A DNA stretch of 53,010 nt from Oscillospiraceae bacterium (GCA_902775355.1 CACYLY010000018.1:1-53010), one strand, 5' to 3'. Shown: positions 34,966 to 44,601, numbered from the stretch's first letter. Notes: a model not told the origin generated them from the letters alone. A program made the numbers and translations.

Positions 34966-35316
34966 ATGATGCCTCACAACCACGAAGCGATCCTGCAGAA
35001 GGTCCGGCAGGAGCTGCCCACGGACGAGCTGCTCTGCGACCTGGCGGATCTGTTCAAGATTTTCGGCGACACCACCCGCATCAAGATCCTCTACGCCCTG
35101 CTGGAGTCGGAGATGTGCGTGTGCGCCATTGCGGACCTGTTGGGCATGACCCAGTCGGCCATCTCCCACCAGCTGCGGATCCTGAAGGACGCGGATCTGG
35201 TGGGCAAGCGCAGGGAGGGCAAGACCATCTACTACCACCTGTCCGACGAGCATGTGCGCACCATCGTCGCCCAGGGCTTTGAGCATCTGATCGAAGAGCA
35301 AATGCCCACTCCGTAG
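34966..35316 (+). CDS. ArsR/SmtB-family metal-sensing repressor
   Basis: This 116-residue winged-helix repressor contains FKIFGDTTRIKILYALL and the recognition helix TQSAISHQLRILKDADLV. Two possible metal sites are visible: CVC in SEMCVCAIADLL (ArsR/CadC-type alpha-3 site) and DEH with HLIE in the last helix (SmtB/CzrA-type alpha-5 site), pointing to Zn, Cd or Pb sensing. ATG 34966 follows GGAGG (34956-34960); ATG 34954 lies upstream of that site and within the operator region. It heads a run with the HMA and ATPase genes, 184 bases away across repeats. Confidence 0.9.
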   Translation: MMPHNHEAILQKVRQELPTDELLCDLADLFKIFGDTTRIKILYALLESEMCVCAIADLLGMTQSAISHQLRILKDADLVGKRREGKTIYYHLSDEHVRTIVAQGFEHLIEEQMPTP

Positions 35317-35324
35317 GGGCGATC

Positions 35325-35475
35325 GACCGCCGCCCGCCCACCCCGTAGGGGCGACCTTTGGTCGCCCGCTTTTCCCCAGGCAGGGGAGCCAAAGATGAAA
35401 GCAAACCCCTCAGTCATCCGCCTCGCGTGAGATCGGCGGCTGACAGCTCCCCTTAGGCAGGGGAGCCAAAGATGA
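35325..35475. repeat. Family B and family A palindromic repeats inside the efflux operon
   Basis: Two family B units (CCGTAGGGGCGA at about 35314 and 35342; GGGGCGACCTTTGGTCGCCC) are followed by a reverse family A copy (35405-35467: stem 2 GTCA..CCGCC/GGCGG..TGAC, then AGCTCCCCT-taggc-AGGGGAGC). The sequence CCAAAGATGAA occurs twice just before the HMA ribosome binding site. They separate the repressor gene from its target genes. Confidence 0.65.
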
Positions 35476-35500
35476 ACCAAAGATGAAAGGAGATTTTATC

Positions 35501-35718
35501 ATGAAAAAGACCTACAAGCTGGAAGATCTGGACTGCGCCAACTGCGCGGCCAAAATGGAAGCCGCCATCAACAAGCTGGACGGCGTCAAAAAGGCTACCG
35601 TGAGCTTCATGACCCAGAAGCTGACCCTGGAGGCGGAGGACGAGCGCTTTGACGAGGTGCTGCAGGCCGCCCTCAAGTGCATCGCCAAGGTGGAGCCGGA
35701 CTGCCGGGTGATCCTGAA

Positions 35719-35722
<4 letters not shown>
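35501..35722 (+). CDS. Stand-alone heavy-metal-associated (HMA) domain protein
   Basis: The 73-residue protein is a single HMA domain with the metal-binding CANC in LEDLDCANCAAKME (Cys12 and Cys15) and the usual beta-alpha-beta-beta-alpha-beta pattern. It would bind a soft metal ion and pass it to the pump. Good site GAAAGGAG. Its stop overlaps the ATPase start (ATGA at 35719-35722). The ATPase itself has no HMA domain, so the two appear to be a split version of a CadA/ZntA-type pump. Confidence 0.9.
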
Positions 35723-37563
<1,841 letters not shown>

Positions 37564-37584
37564 AGAAGCTGAACCTGAAACCGC

Positions 37585-37623
37585 AAAACAGCCGTACCCT
37601 TAAAAAAGGGTACGGCTGTTTTT
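37585..37623. terminator. Bidirectional terminator between convergent genes
   Basis: A 17-base arm (37585-37601, AAAACAGCCGTACCCTT) pairs with 37606-37622, with a four-A loop and T or A tracts on both sides. It ends the ATPase transcript (plus) and the beta-lactamase-fold gene (minus). Confidence 0.92.
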
Positions 37624-37636
37624 CATAGCTTGCTAT

Positions 37637-38602
37637 TTACGTCTCCGGGTTCATCAGCGCGTAGACTTCCCGGGAGAGGGCGGCGGTCGCGCTCTTGGCT
37701 TCCCGCTCGGAGGCCTGCCCGTCGGAGATCACGCAGAGCACATAGTCCCCGCCGGGGCTGTAGACGATGCCCACGTCCGCCCAGCACAGGCCGATCAGAT
37801 CCCCGGTCTTGTGGGCGATGGGAGTACCCTCCGGCAGGCCCAGGGGCAGCCGGTCGTTCACCTGCTGCTGCAGGAGAAGGCTCAGCATCTCCCGGGAGGC
37901 CTCGGGTGACACGCAGTCGCCCCGGTAGATCGCCGCCAGGAGCCTGGCGCAGTCGGCGGCGCCGGTGTAGTTCTGCAGGCCGTTGTCCACCAGCATCAGG
38001 CGGTTCTGCCGGGTGTCCGTCAAGCCCTGGCGCAGGCACCAGTCGTTCACCGCGGCCATGCCCTTGTCCGCGTCCCCGCCGCCCAGCAGGAGGACCAGGG
38101 AGTTGGCGCTGCCGTTGTCGCTGACGGTGATCATGGGCCCCAGCCAGTTCTCGCACTGAGCAGGGTCCAGGCTCCCCGCCGCGACGGCCTCATACACCGC
38201 GCCCATGATGGGGAGCTTGATGAGGCTGGCGGAGACCATGGGCCCCTCCTCGCTGCCCCAGATCACCGGCTCCCCGTCCGGCAGGGCGAGGAAGCAGAGA
38301 TTCCAGCGGCCCGGGTGCTCCCCGGCGAAGCGGCGGAAGAGCTCCGCCACAGCCTCGTTCCGGTCCGGCTCCGGGCTGACGGGGGTCTGGGACGGCTCGG
38401 CGGCCGCGGGTACCGGCGTTCCCGCCGGCATCGGCGGCGCCGTGGGGACGCTCACCGCCTCCGTGCCGCCGGGCGCCGGCGACGCGGCGGGACCGGCCGG
38501 CGCGCTGCCCATCCGGGCGCGCACCAGCAGAAGGGCGGCCAGCAGGCCCAGCAGCACGCCGATCATCAGGGCCAGCACGCCCTGTCTCACGCGTTTCGTC
38601 AT
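37637..38602 (-). CDS. Membrane-anchored beta-lactamase-fold serine hydrolase without omega-loop Glu
   Basis: This 321-residue protein has a membrane helix (about residues 8-27), an Ala/Pro linker to about 80 and a class A-like serine hydrolase domain with S126-L-I-K129, S161-D-N163 and K265-T-G. Between SDN and KTG no Glu stands where Glu166 of class A enzymes should be (the stretch reads LMLVDNGLQNYTG), so efficient hydrolysis of beta-lactams is unlikely. It may bind or process peptidoglycan peptides. Start ATG 38602 precedes the helix; it follows the YARHG gene by 2 bases and is probably co-transcribed with it. Confidence 0.82.
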   Translation of the reverse strand: MTKRVRQGVLALMIGVLLGLLAALLLVRARMGSAPAGPAASPAPGGTEAVSVPTAPPMPAGTPVPAAAEPSQTPVSPEPDRNEAVAELFRRFAGEHPGRWNLCFLALPDGEPVIWGSEEGPMVSASLIKLPIMGAVYEAVAAGSLDPAQCENWLGPMITVSDNGSANSLVLLLGGGDADKGMAAVNDWCLRQGLTDTRQNRLMLVDNGLQNYTGAADCARLLAAIYRGDCVSPEASREMLSLLLQQQVNDRLPLGLPEGTPIAHKTGDLIGLCWADVGIVYSPGGDYVLCVISDGQASEREAKSATAALSREVYALMNPET

Positions 38603-38604
38603 AC

Positions 38605-39567
38605 TCAGTAGTAGGAGCCGCCGTAGTACTTGTTCTCGTACTCCCGGATCAGGTTGACGTTGGCCCACTCGTACTTGTTGAGAACGCTCTCGTCAAACTT
38701 GTCCGGGCTGATGGTGCCGTGGTACCAGCTCTTGCTGTTGAAGTAGGCGGCCAGCTGCGGCGTCTTGAAAATGCGCCCGTGGCGGGCAAAAATCTCGTTG
38801 CGGGCGAAGCAGAGCTCCTCGTGGCTCAGGCCCTTGATATCGTCCACGGTCAGATAATGGCTGTCACTGTTGGGCAGCAGATAATCCGGCCCCGGGGTGG
38901 GCGGGGGCGTGACGATGGCCACCGCGCCGGGCGTGGGCGAGGGGGTGGAGGGGACGACCGGCGTGACGGGGGCCGCCGAGGGCTGGGCCGAGGGCGTGAC
39001 GATCACGATGGGCGTGTCGGTGTTCGCCGGCGCGGGGGAGGGGGTGATCACCGCCGGCGTCAGGGGATCCGGCGAGGGCTCCGACGGGATCTGGGCCTCC
39101 GGGGTGACCTGGGGGATCTGGGACGCCGTCGGCTGGGCCGGGGTGTTTGTGCTCCTGGGCCAGAGCCACAGGAACAGCATGAAGACGATCACCGCGATGA
39201 GCAGCATCCCGCAGATCAGCAGGGCGATGTTCAATCCCCGGTCGCTCTTTTCCGGCGCGGGGGCCGCCTTGCCGCGCTGATTCTGAGGCCGGGAGCCATT
39301 TGCGGCCTGGCCCTGGCGCTGAGGCGCTCTTGCGGCCTGGCCCTGGGTCTGGGGCCGGGGCGCCCGGACGGGCTGGCCCTGGCGCTGGGGCAGGGAAACC
39401 GGCTGCATGGGGTCGGCGTCCCGGGGCTCGTCAAAATAGGCGCTCAGATCCAGGTTGGGCTTGTTCTCCCTGGGCAGCGGGGCGTTCGGCACCGGAGCGC
39501 CGCAGTTGACGCAGAAGCGGGAACCGGGCTCCAGCTGTATGCCGCATTGTGTGCAGTTCACAGGCAT
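38605..39567 (-). CDS. Zinc-ribbon, membrane-anchored YARHG-domain protein
   Basis: This 320-residue protein has an N-terminal zinc ribbon (C5-x2-C8 and C19-x2-C22), a Gln/Arg/Pro linker, one membrane helix (LNIALLICGMLLIAVIVFML), a long Pro/Thr/Ser-rich external linker, and a C-terminal YARHG domain (CFARNEIFARHGRIFKTP; ends YENKYYGGSYY). YARHG domains are extracellular and thought to be involved in cell-wall or surface binding. ATG 39567 follows AAAGGAAG. An extended -10 (TATAAT as complement of 39617-39622, preceded by TGC) is the likely promoter. It overlaps no neighbour and precedes the hydrolase gene by 2 bases. Confidence 0.85.
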   Translation of the reverse strand: MPVNCTQCGIQLEPGSRFCVNCGAPVPNAPLPRENKPNLDLSAYFDEPRDADPMQPVSLPQRQGQPVRAPRPQTQGQAARAPQRQGQAANGSRPQNQRGKAAPAPEKSDRGLNIALLICGMLLIAVIVFMLFLWLWPRSTNTPAQPTASQIPQVTPEAQIPSEPSPDPLTPAVITPSPAPANTDTPIVIVTPSAQPSAAPVTPVVPSTPSPTPGAVAIVTPPPTPGPDYLLPNSDSHYLTVDDIKGLSHEELCFARNEIFARHGRIFKTPQLAAYFNSKSWYHGTISPDKFDESVLNKYEWANVNLIREYENKYYGGSYY

Positions 39568-39663
39568 CTTCCTTTCTTCGTGGATTCTCCAAAGCGTTTC
39601 TTTCCTGCTTGCCCCTATTATAGCATCTCTCCCCCCGAATGCAATGCGTTTTTCCCGCCGGGC

Positions 39664-39692
39664 TTGAGATTTCCCGCGGGATACGGTATAAT
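39664..39692 (+). promoter_or_regulatory. Promoter of the Nif11-like gene
   Basis: TTGAGA (39664-39669), a 17-base spacer, TATAAT (39687-39692). It runs divergently from the YARHG promoter at 39617-39622. Start point would be near 39699. Confidence 0.8.
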
Positions 39693-39721
39693 CATGGCGA
39701 CAACAAAGGAGGCGGGAGACC

Positions 39722-40051
39722 ATGATCGAAAACGCGGAAAAATTCTTTGAGCGCTACGCCCGGGACGAGGAGCTGCGCCGGCGGGTGCTGGAGGCCGAGG
39801 CCATGTACCCCGGCAGCCTGGAGATCCGGGAGGCCGTGGTGGAGGACGTGCTGCTGCCCATCGCGGCGGAGCTGGGCCTGCCCTTTACGCTGGCGGATCT
39901 GCGGGCCTTCGAGACCCGGCACAAGCTGAAAAACGCCCCCAAGGCGGACGAGCCCATTCAGGAGGGAGAGCCCATCGAGGACCCGGTGGACTACTGGCTG
40001 CTGGACAAGGGCTGGACCTACGATTACGAGGGAGCCATTGGGGAAGAGTGA
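39722..40051 (+). CDS. Small acidic protein with Nif11-like N-terminal domain
   Basis: The 109-residue product resembles the Nif11 fold in residues 4-65 (AEKFFERYARDEELRRRVLEA and LPIAAELGLPFTLADLRAFE), a domain also used as the leader of some ribosomal peptides. The rest is acidic (EPIQEGEPIEDPVDYWLLD) with no Cys or likely modification core, and no modifying enzymes are nearby. It is therefore recorded as an orphan Nif11-like protein with unknown function. AAAGGAGG lies 8 bases upstream and a strong promoter precedes it. Confidence 0.6.
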   Translation: MIENAEKFFERYARDEELRRRVLEAEAMYPGSLEIREAVVEDVLLPIAAELGLPFTLADLRAFETRHKLKNAPKADEPIQEGEPIEDPVDYWLLDKGWTYDYEGAIGEE

Positions 40052-40053
40052 AC

Positions 40054-40083
40054 AGATAACAGTGAACAGTGAACAGTGAACAG
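40054..40083 (+). repeat. Short tandem repeat (GTGAACA)
   Basis: Three to four copies of a 7-bp unit (AACAGTGAACAGTGAACA...) lie directly after the Nif11-like stop. Such tracts vary in copy number by slippage. The rest of the 98-base gap is purine-rich and contains the hydrolase binding site. Confidence 0.8.
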
Positions 40084-40149
40084 AGACAGAGAAGAGAAAA
40101 CAGGAAAGTATAGAGAAAGAATAAGACGAGGGAAGAGGGAAGAGAAAGC

Positions 40150-41082
40150 ATGATCGTGCTCGGGATCCTGCCGGCGCTGGCGCTGCTGGGCCTGGCCATC
40201 GCCTACGGCGCCTATCGCTACGCCTATTATTCGCCCAACGCCACCCAGAACGACCCCTATATGGACCCGAACGGCCAGCCCTATACCCCGGAGAGCGGGC
40301 CCATGTTCGGCCTGATCCGGGAGATGGAGGAGCTGCCCTTCGAGTCGGTGTGGATCCGCTCCCGGGACGGGCTGCGCCTCCACGGCCGCTACTATCACGT
40401 GCGGGACGGGGCGCCTCTGCAGATCCAGTGCCACGGCTACCGGGGCCATCCCCTGCGGGACTTCTGCGGCGGCAACAAGCTGGCCCGGGAGGCGGGGCTC
40501 AACACCCTGGTCATCGAGGAACGGGCTCACTGCGAGAGCGAAGGGCACACCATCAGCTTCGGCATCAACGAGCGCTGGGACTGCCTGGCCTGGGCCAAAT
40601 ACGCCGCCGCCCGCTGGCCCGGGACCCCCATCAGCCTGGCGGGCATCTCCATGGGCGCGGCCATCGTGCTCATGGCCTCCGATCTGGACCTGCCGGAGGA
40701 GGTCAAGGGCATCATCGCCGACTGCGGTTATTCCTCGCCCCGGGCCATCATCAAGGAGGTCTGCTGGAGCCTGCCCAGGTATTTCCGGGTGCTCTACCCC
40801 TTCACCAGCCTCAGCGCCCGGCTCTTCGGGCACTTTGACCCGGATTCCGGCAGCGCCGTGGGGGCGGTGAGCAACACCGCGCTCCCCATCCTGCTGATCC
40901 ACGGCGAGGCGGACAGCTTTGTGCCCTGCCGCATGAGCCGGGAGATCCAGGCGGCCTGCAAGGGGCCCGTGCGCCTGGAAACCTTCCCCGGCGCGGCCCA
41001 CGGGGCCAGCTACCTCTCGGATCCGGAGCACTACCGCCGGATCGTGCTGGACTTCCTGCGCGAGATCGGCGCGCGGGGATAG
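40150..41082 (+). CDS. Alpha/beta hydrolase with N-terminal membrane anchor
   Basis: This 310-residue protein has a hydrophobic start (LGILPALALLGLAIAYG), a short linker, then an alpha/beta hydrolase fold with HGYRGHP, the nucleophile elbow GISMG (Ser), HGEADSFVP (acid Asp) and AAHG (His). Family members of this type are carboxylesterases or thioesterases; substrate is unresolved. It shares the strong upstream promoter with the Nif11-like gene. The start is preceded only by a purine-rich AGAGGGAAGAGAAA. A terminator hairpin follows at 41115. Confidence 0.85.
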   Translation: MIVLGILPALALLGLAIAYGAYRYAYYSPNATQNDPYMDPNGQPYTPESGPMFGLIREMEELPFESVWIRSRDGLRLHGRYYHVRDGAPLQIQCHGYRGHPLRDFCGGNKLAREAGLNTLVIEERAHCESEGHTISFGINERWDCLAWAKYAAARWPGTPISLAGISMGAAIVLMASDLDLPEEVKGIIADCGYSSPRAIIKEVCWSLPRYFRVLYPFTSLSARLFGHFDPDSGSAVGAVSNTALPILLIHGEADSFVPCRMSREIQAACKGPVRLETFPGAAHGASYLSDPEHYRRIVLDFLREIGARG

Positions 41083-41090
41083 GGAATAGT

Positions 41091-41154
41091 TTGTAGTTCG
41101 TAGTTCGTAGTTCGTAGAATACGGGAGGCCGGTGCAAAAACGCACCGACCTCCC
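41091..41154 (+). terminator. Tandem repeat and terminator after the hydrolase
   Basis: GTAGTTC is repeated about three to four times (41094-41111). Then CGGGAGG (41115-41121) and CCGGTGC (41122-41128) pair with GCACCG (41135-41140) and CCTCCCG (41142-41148), followed by GTTCTTTT. Confidence 0.78.
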
Positions 41155-41164
41155 GGTTCTTTTA

Positions 41165-41325
41165 CTTGGCGCTTTAGCGACAATAAACCCCCGGTTCTAC
41201 CGGGGAGAATAAAAGGCTTTAGCATAAGCATAACCCTCCATGAACAGTATCGGTAAAGGTTTGGGTTCTGCCTGTATCGTGCCCTTCTAGGGCTCATGCA
41301 AACCACCACTTCAGTGGTGGTTTTG
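41165..41325. mobile_element. Possible remnant of an IS200/IS605-type element
   Basis: About 160 bp contain three hairpins: CCCCGG-TTCTA-CCGGGG (near 41190-41206), GCCC-TTCTA-GGGC (near 41280-41293) and AAACCACCACT-tc-AGTGGTGGTTT (near 41298-41321). The motif CTTTAGCG/CTTTAGCA stands near the left part. Subterminal hairpins with a shared loop and this motif recall IS200/IS605 ends. No tnpA or tnpB is present. The last hairpin could also end the minus-strand LRR gene. Confidence 0.4.
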
Positions 41326-41358
41326 ATTTCTGCGCACTACGTACCAAGCACTGCGCAC

Positions 41359-44300
41359 TCAATGGATCTCCACGTCGCCGTACTTGAGATAGCGCATGAG
41401 GCGGATCAGGTCCTTGTTGTTGACCGTGCCGTCGCCGTTCACGTCCAGGGCGGCCGCATTGACCTCTGTGGTCGGGTCCTTCAGGTAGCGCTGCAGACGG
41501 TTCGCGTCCTTGTTGTTCACCTTTCCGTCGCCGTTGATGTCCCCGGGGGTGTGGCTGGGTTCAACTCCATATGCCTCCCAGGTGATGTTTCCGCCGTAAT
41601 TCTGCCGCACCTCCTCCGTCCAGCTGGGATCCGGCTGCGGATAGTAGGCCGTAGCGGTGACGACGGAGAAGCAGAGCTCTCCGAAGCTGGGGGCAGAGCC
41701 TTCAAATCGGATCTCGGTCAGAGTGCCGCAGCTGCCGAACGCGTACTCTCCGATGGCGGTCACATTCTTCGGGATCGTCACGCTGGTCAGTCCGTAACAT
41801 CCGTTGAAGGCACTCCTGCCGATCCTGGTCACACTCTCCGGGATCGTCACGCCGGTCAGTCCGTAACATGCGTAGAACGCACCCCGCCCGATGCTGGTCA
41901 CCCCCTCCGGGATCGTCACGCTAGTCAGTGCATCACAGCGAGCGAACGCATTGCTCCCGATGCTGGTCGCTCCGGAGATGATGCGGACGCTTTTGATCGA
42001 GCCCAGGCTGGCGGCCCATGGCGCATGACCATCATCGAAATTCCACATGCTTCCGCTGCCCGCAACGGTGAGAACGCCCTCGCTGCTCAGCGTCCAGATC
42101 AGGTTATCGCCGCAGTACATGACGTCCGCGGGGGCAATGTCTCCGTCGCTGCAATGGACGGTGATCGAATAGTGATCGTAAGGCATATTCAGCTGGCTCC
42201 ACATGGCGCGCGTGCCGCCGAAATAGATATCGGTCAAGCTGTCACAGGATCTGAAGAGGTCGTTGCCGGTCTCCGTCAGGCTGGCCGGCAGCGTCACACT
42301 CGTCAGACTGTTACAGGAAGAGAACGCGGCGTAGCCGATGCGCGTGACGCCCTCCGGGACCGTGATCTCGGTCAGTTTTCCGCAGCTGTGGAACGCATAT
42401 TCCCCGATGCCGGTCACACCGGGCTGGATATCCAGCGCAGTGATCTCGTACTGGCAGTAGCTCCACCAGGGAGCCAGATCTATGTTCGACCAGTTCCACA
42501 TATCCCCGGTGCCGGAGATGGTCAGGGTGCCGTTCTCCTCCAGAGTCCAGGTCAGATCGTCGCCGCACTGGCCGGAGGCGATGGGCCCGTAGGCAACCCA
42601 GGTGATGGTACCGCCGTAATTCTGGCGTACTGCCGCCGTCCAGGAGGACTCCTGTCGCGGATAATAGGCCGTGGCTTTTACGCGGTAAAACGAATGGGCG
42701 CCGAAGCTGGGGGCCGGGCCTTCAAAGCGGATCTCGGTCAAGGCGCCGCATTCGTAGAAAGCGTATTCTACGACAGTCTTCACGCTGGCCGGGATCGTCA
42801 CGCTGCCGGTCTTGCCGGCAGGGCACAGGAGCAGCGTTTCCATCGCCTTGTCATAGACGATGTTGTCTGCGGCGCAGTAAGCGGGGTTGGCCTCCGCCAC
42901 CTGGATCTCCGCCAGGCTTGAGCAGAATTCGAACATCATGGTAGGATTCCAGTCCACCAGGCTGGCGGGAAGGCTCACGCGCGTCAGCGCGGAGCAGTCA
43001 TCGAAGGCTCTACGGCCGATGGTCGTCACGCCCTCCGGGATCGTCACCTCTATAAGCCTGCTGCAGAAGTAAAACCCATGATGGCCGATGCTGGTCAAAT
43101 TCGCCGGGAGGGTGATTTCCGTCAGACCGCTGCAGAATCCGAAGGCGTAGTTCCCGATACTCGTCACGCCCGCCGGGATCGTGATCTCGGTCAGGCTGTC
43201 GCATTGGTAGAAGGTATAGTCGCTGATGGCCGTCACGCCCGCCGGGATCGTCATGCTGGTCAGGCGCTCGCAGGAGGAAAAGGCACTGGATCCGATGCTC
43301 GTCACGCTCTCCGGGAGCGTCACGCTGGTCAGGGCGCTGCAGGAGGAGAACGCACTGTCTCCGATGCGCGTCACGCCCTCCGGGAGCGTCACGCTGGTCA
43401 GGGCGCTGCAGGAGGAGAACGCACTGTCTCCGATGCGCGTCACGCCCTCCGGGATCGTGACTTGGGTCAGGTTTTCGCAGCGGTAGAAGGCCGTCTCCCC
43501 GATGCCGGTCACGCCGGATAAAATGCGAACGGTCTTGATCTCTAAGCCGTTGTCGTACCAGGGGACACGATGGAGGCTGTTGTAATCCCACATGTCCCCG
43601 GTGCCGGCAATGGTGAGCACACCGTCGCTGCTCAAGGTCCAGATCAGGTCGTCGCCGCAGGCGGAGGAATCCGCGGCCGCAATCTCCACGTCGCTGCAGT
43701 GGACTGTGACACGATAGTGGTCGTAGTACATGCCAAGCTGAGTCCAGGCCGCCTTCGTATCGCCGTAATAGATGTCTGTCAGCGAATCGCAGTAGTCGAT
43801 GGACAGTCCCACTTCGCCGGTCAAGCTTGCGGGGATCGACAGACTGGTCAGGCCAAAGCAGCAGTCAAACACACTTTTTCCGATGTACGTCACGCCCTCC
43901 GGGATCGTGATACTGCTCAGGCTCGCGCAATAGTAGAACGCCTCGTACCCGATGCCGGTCACGCTCACCGGGATCGTGATAGAAGTCAAGCCGTTGCAGC
44001 TGGAGAACGCTTCGTCCCCGATGCGCGTCACGCCCTCCGGGATCGTGATGTCGGTCATGCTCGAGCAGTCCATGAAGGCAAAATTCCCAATGCTGGTCAC
44101 GCCCTGCAGGATGCGGACAGTCTTGATCTCCTCCCGGCGGTCATACCAGGGTGCCGTACTCACCAGGCTGTCTTCGGTACTTTCTTCCTTAAAGTCCCAC
44201 ATGTCCCCGCTGCCTGCAATGGTGAGAACCCCCGTGCTGCTCAGGGTCCAGATCAGGCTGTCGCCGCACTCGCCGGAGGCCACGGTGTCCTGTATCTCGT

Positions 44301-44532
44301 CCTCCGCAGGCGGCAGAGCGTCCGGGTCGTCCTCCGCAGGCGGCAGAGCGTCCGGGTCGGTCTCTGCCTCCCCTGTGTAAGGGGAGGTGTCATCCCCCTG
44401 GGATGACGGAGGGGTTGTCTCCTCCGGGCCAACCGGGGCGTCGGCCCCTGCGGGCTCCTCGGCCAGCGCCGCCGCCGGGAACAGCGACAGGCACAGCGCC
44501 AGAACAAGAAGCAATGAAAACAGCTTTTTCAT
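41359..44532 (-). CDS. Secreted BspA-like LRR protein with C-terminal dockerin
   Basis: This 1057-residue protein has a signal peptide (MKKLFSLLLVLALCLSLFPA), an acidic linker that contains a translated palindromic repeat, then four modules each opening with CGDxLxWTL and TIxGxGxMW (about residues 84, 292, 654, 805) followed by BspA-type LRRs (IGDSAFSSCSALTSVTLPEG). The end is a type I dockerin: two calcium repeats, GDINGDGKVNNKDANRLQ and DVNGDGTVNNKDLIRLM. Dockerins bind cohesins on scaffold proteins. ATG 44532 is set 8 bases after GGGAGG; an ATG six bases earlier is too close. Promoter at 44571 (extended -10). Parts are near-identical DNA repeats. Confidence 0.92.
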   Translation of the reverse strand: MKKLFSLLLVLALCLSLFPAAALAEEPAGADAPVGPEETTPPSSQGDDTSPYTGEAETDPDALPPAEDDPDALPPAEDEIQDTVASGECGDSLIWTLSSTGVLTIAGSGDMWDFKEESTEDSLVSTAPWYDRREEIKTVRILQGVTSIGNFAFMDCSSMTDITIPEGVTRIGDEAFSSCNGLTSITIPVSVTGIGYEAFYYCASLSSITIPEGVTYIGKSVFDCCFGLTSLSIPASLTGEVGLSIDYCDSLTDIYYGDTKAAWTQLGMYYDHYRVTVHCSDVEIAAADSSACGDDLIWTLSSDGVLTIAGTGDMWDYNSLHRVPWYDNGLEIKTVRILSGVTGIGETAFYRCENLTQVTIPEGVTRIGDSAFSSCSALTSVTLPEGVTRIGDSAFSSCSALTSVTLPESVTSIGSSAFSSCERLTSMTIPAGVTAISDYTFYQCDSLTEITIPAGVTSIGNYAFGFCSGLTEITLPANLTSIGHHGFYFCSRLIEVTIPEGVTTIGRRAFDDCSALTRVSLPASLVDWNPTMMFEFCSSLAEIQVAEANPAYCAADNIVYDKAMETLLLCPAGKTGSVTIPASVKTVVEYAFYECGALTEIRFEGPAPSFGAHSFYRVKATAYYPRQESSWTAAVRQNYGGTITWVAYGPIASGQCGDDLTWTLEENGTLTISGTGDMWNWSNIDLAPWWSYCQYEITALDIQPGVTGIGEYAFHSCGKLTEITVPEGVTRIGYAAFSSCNSLTSVTLPASLTETGNDLFRSCDSLTDIYFGGTRAMWSQLNMPYDHYSITVHCSDGDIAPADVMYCGDNLIWTLSSEGVLTVAGSGSMWNFDDGHAPWAASLGSIKSVRIISGATSIGSNAFARCDALTSVTIPEGVTSIGRGAFYACYGLTGVTIPESVTRIGRSAFNGCYGLTSVTIPKNVTAIGEYAFGSCGTLTEIRFEGSAPSFGELCFSVVTATAYYPQPDPSWTEEVRQNYGGNITWEAYGVEPSHTPGDINGDGKVNNKDANRLQRYLKDPTTEVNAAALDVNGDGTVNNKDLIRLMRYLKYGDVEIH
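43311..43456 (-). repeat. Two near-perfect 69-bp tandem units within the LRR gene
   Basis: The sequence from 43321 repeats at 43390 with period 69 and no visible difference, encoding two identical 23-residue LRRs (SAFSSCSALTSVTLPEG...). Exact identity at DNA level implies recent duplication or gene conversion. Confidence 0.85.
44367..44419 (+). repeat. Palindromic repeat family A inside the LRR-dockerin gene
   Basis: CCTCCCCT..AGGGGAGG (44367-44387), GTCATCCC-cct-GGGATGAC (44389-44407) and the GGAGGGGTTGTC end (44408-44419) match the family A copy at 657-709 in order and length (53 bp). Read on the minus strand it encodes about 18 residues (PPSSQGDDTSPYTGE region, residues 38-55) without breaking the frame. 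Confidence 0.85.
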
Positions 44533-44570
44533 ATGCATTTCCTCCCGTAATAGATACTTTTCCTTGTTAT

Positions 44571-44599
44571 ATTATAGCATATCCGCCCTCAGGCCGCAA
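44571..44599 (-). promoter_or_regulatory. Promoter of the LRR-dockerin gene
   Basis: On the minus strand TATAAT (complement of 44571-44576) is preceded by TGC and lies 17 bases after TTGCGG (complement of 44594-44599). The -35 is weak but the extended -10 is good. Confidence 0.65.
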
Positions 44600-44601
44600 G
44601 A

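Noticed and set aside
37637-38602. Beta-lactamase call as an antibiotic resistance gene
   Set aside because: The omega-loop Glu is missing, and no Glu stands between SDN and the segment before KTG at the needed place.
43311-43456. Tandem repeats that could be taken for a CRISPR array
   Set aside because: The units are contiguous with no spacers, in frame, and encode LRRs.
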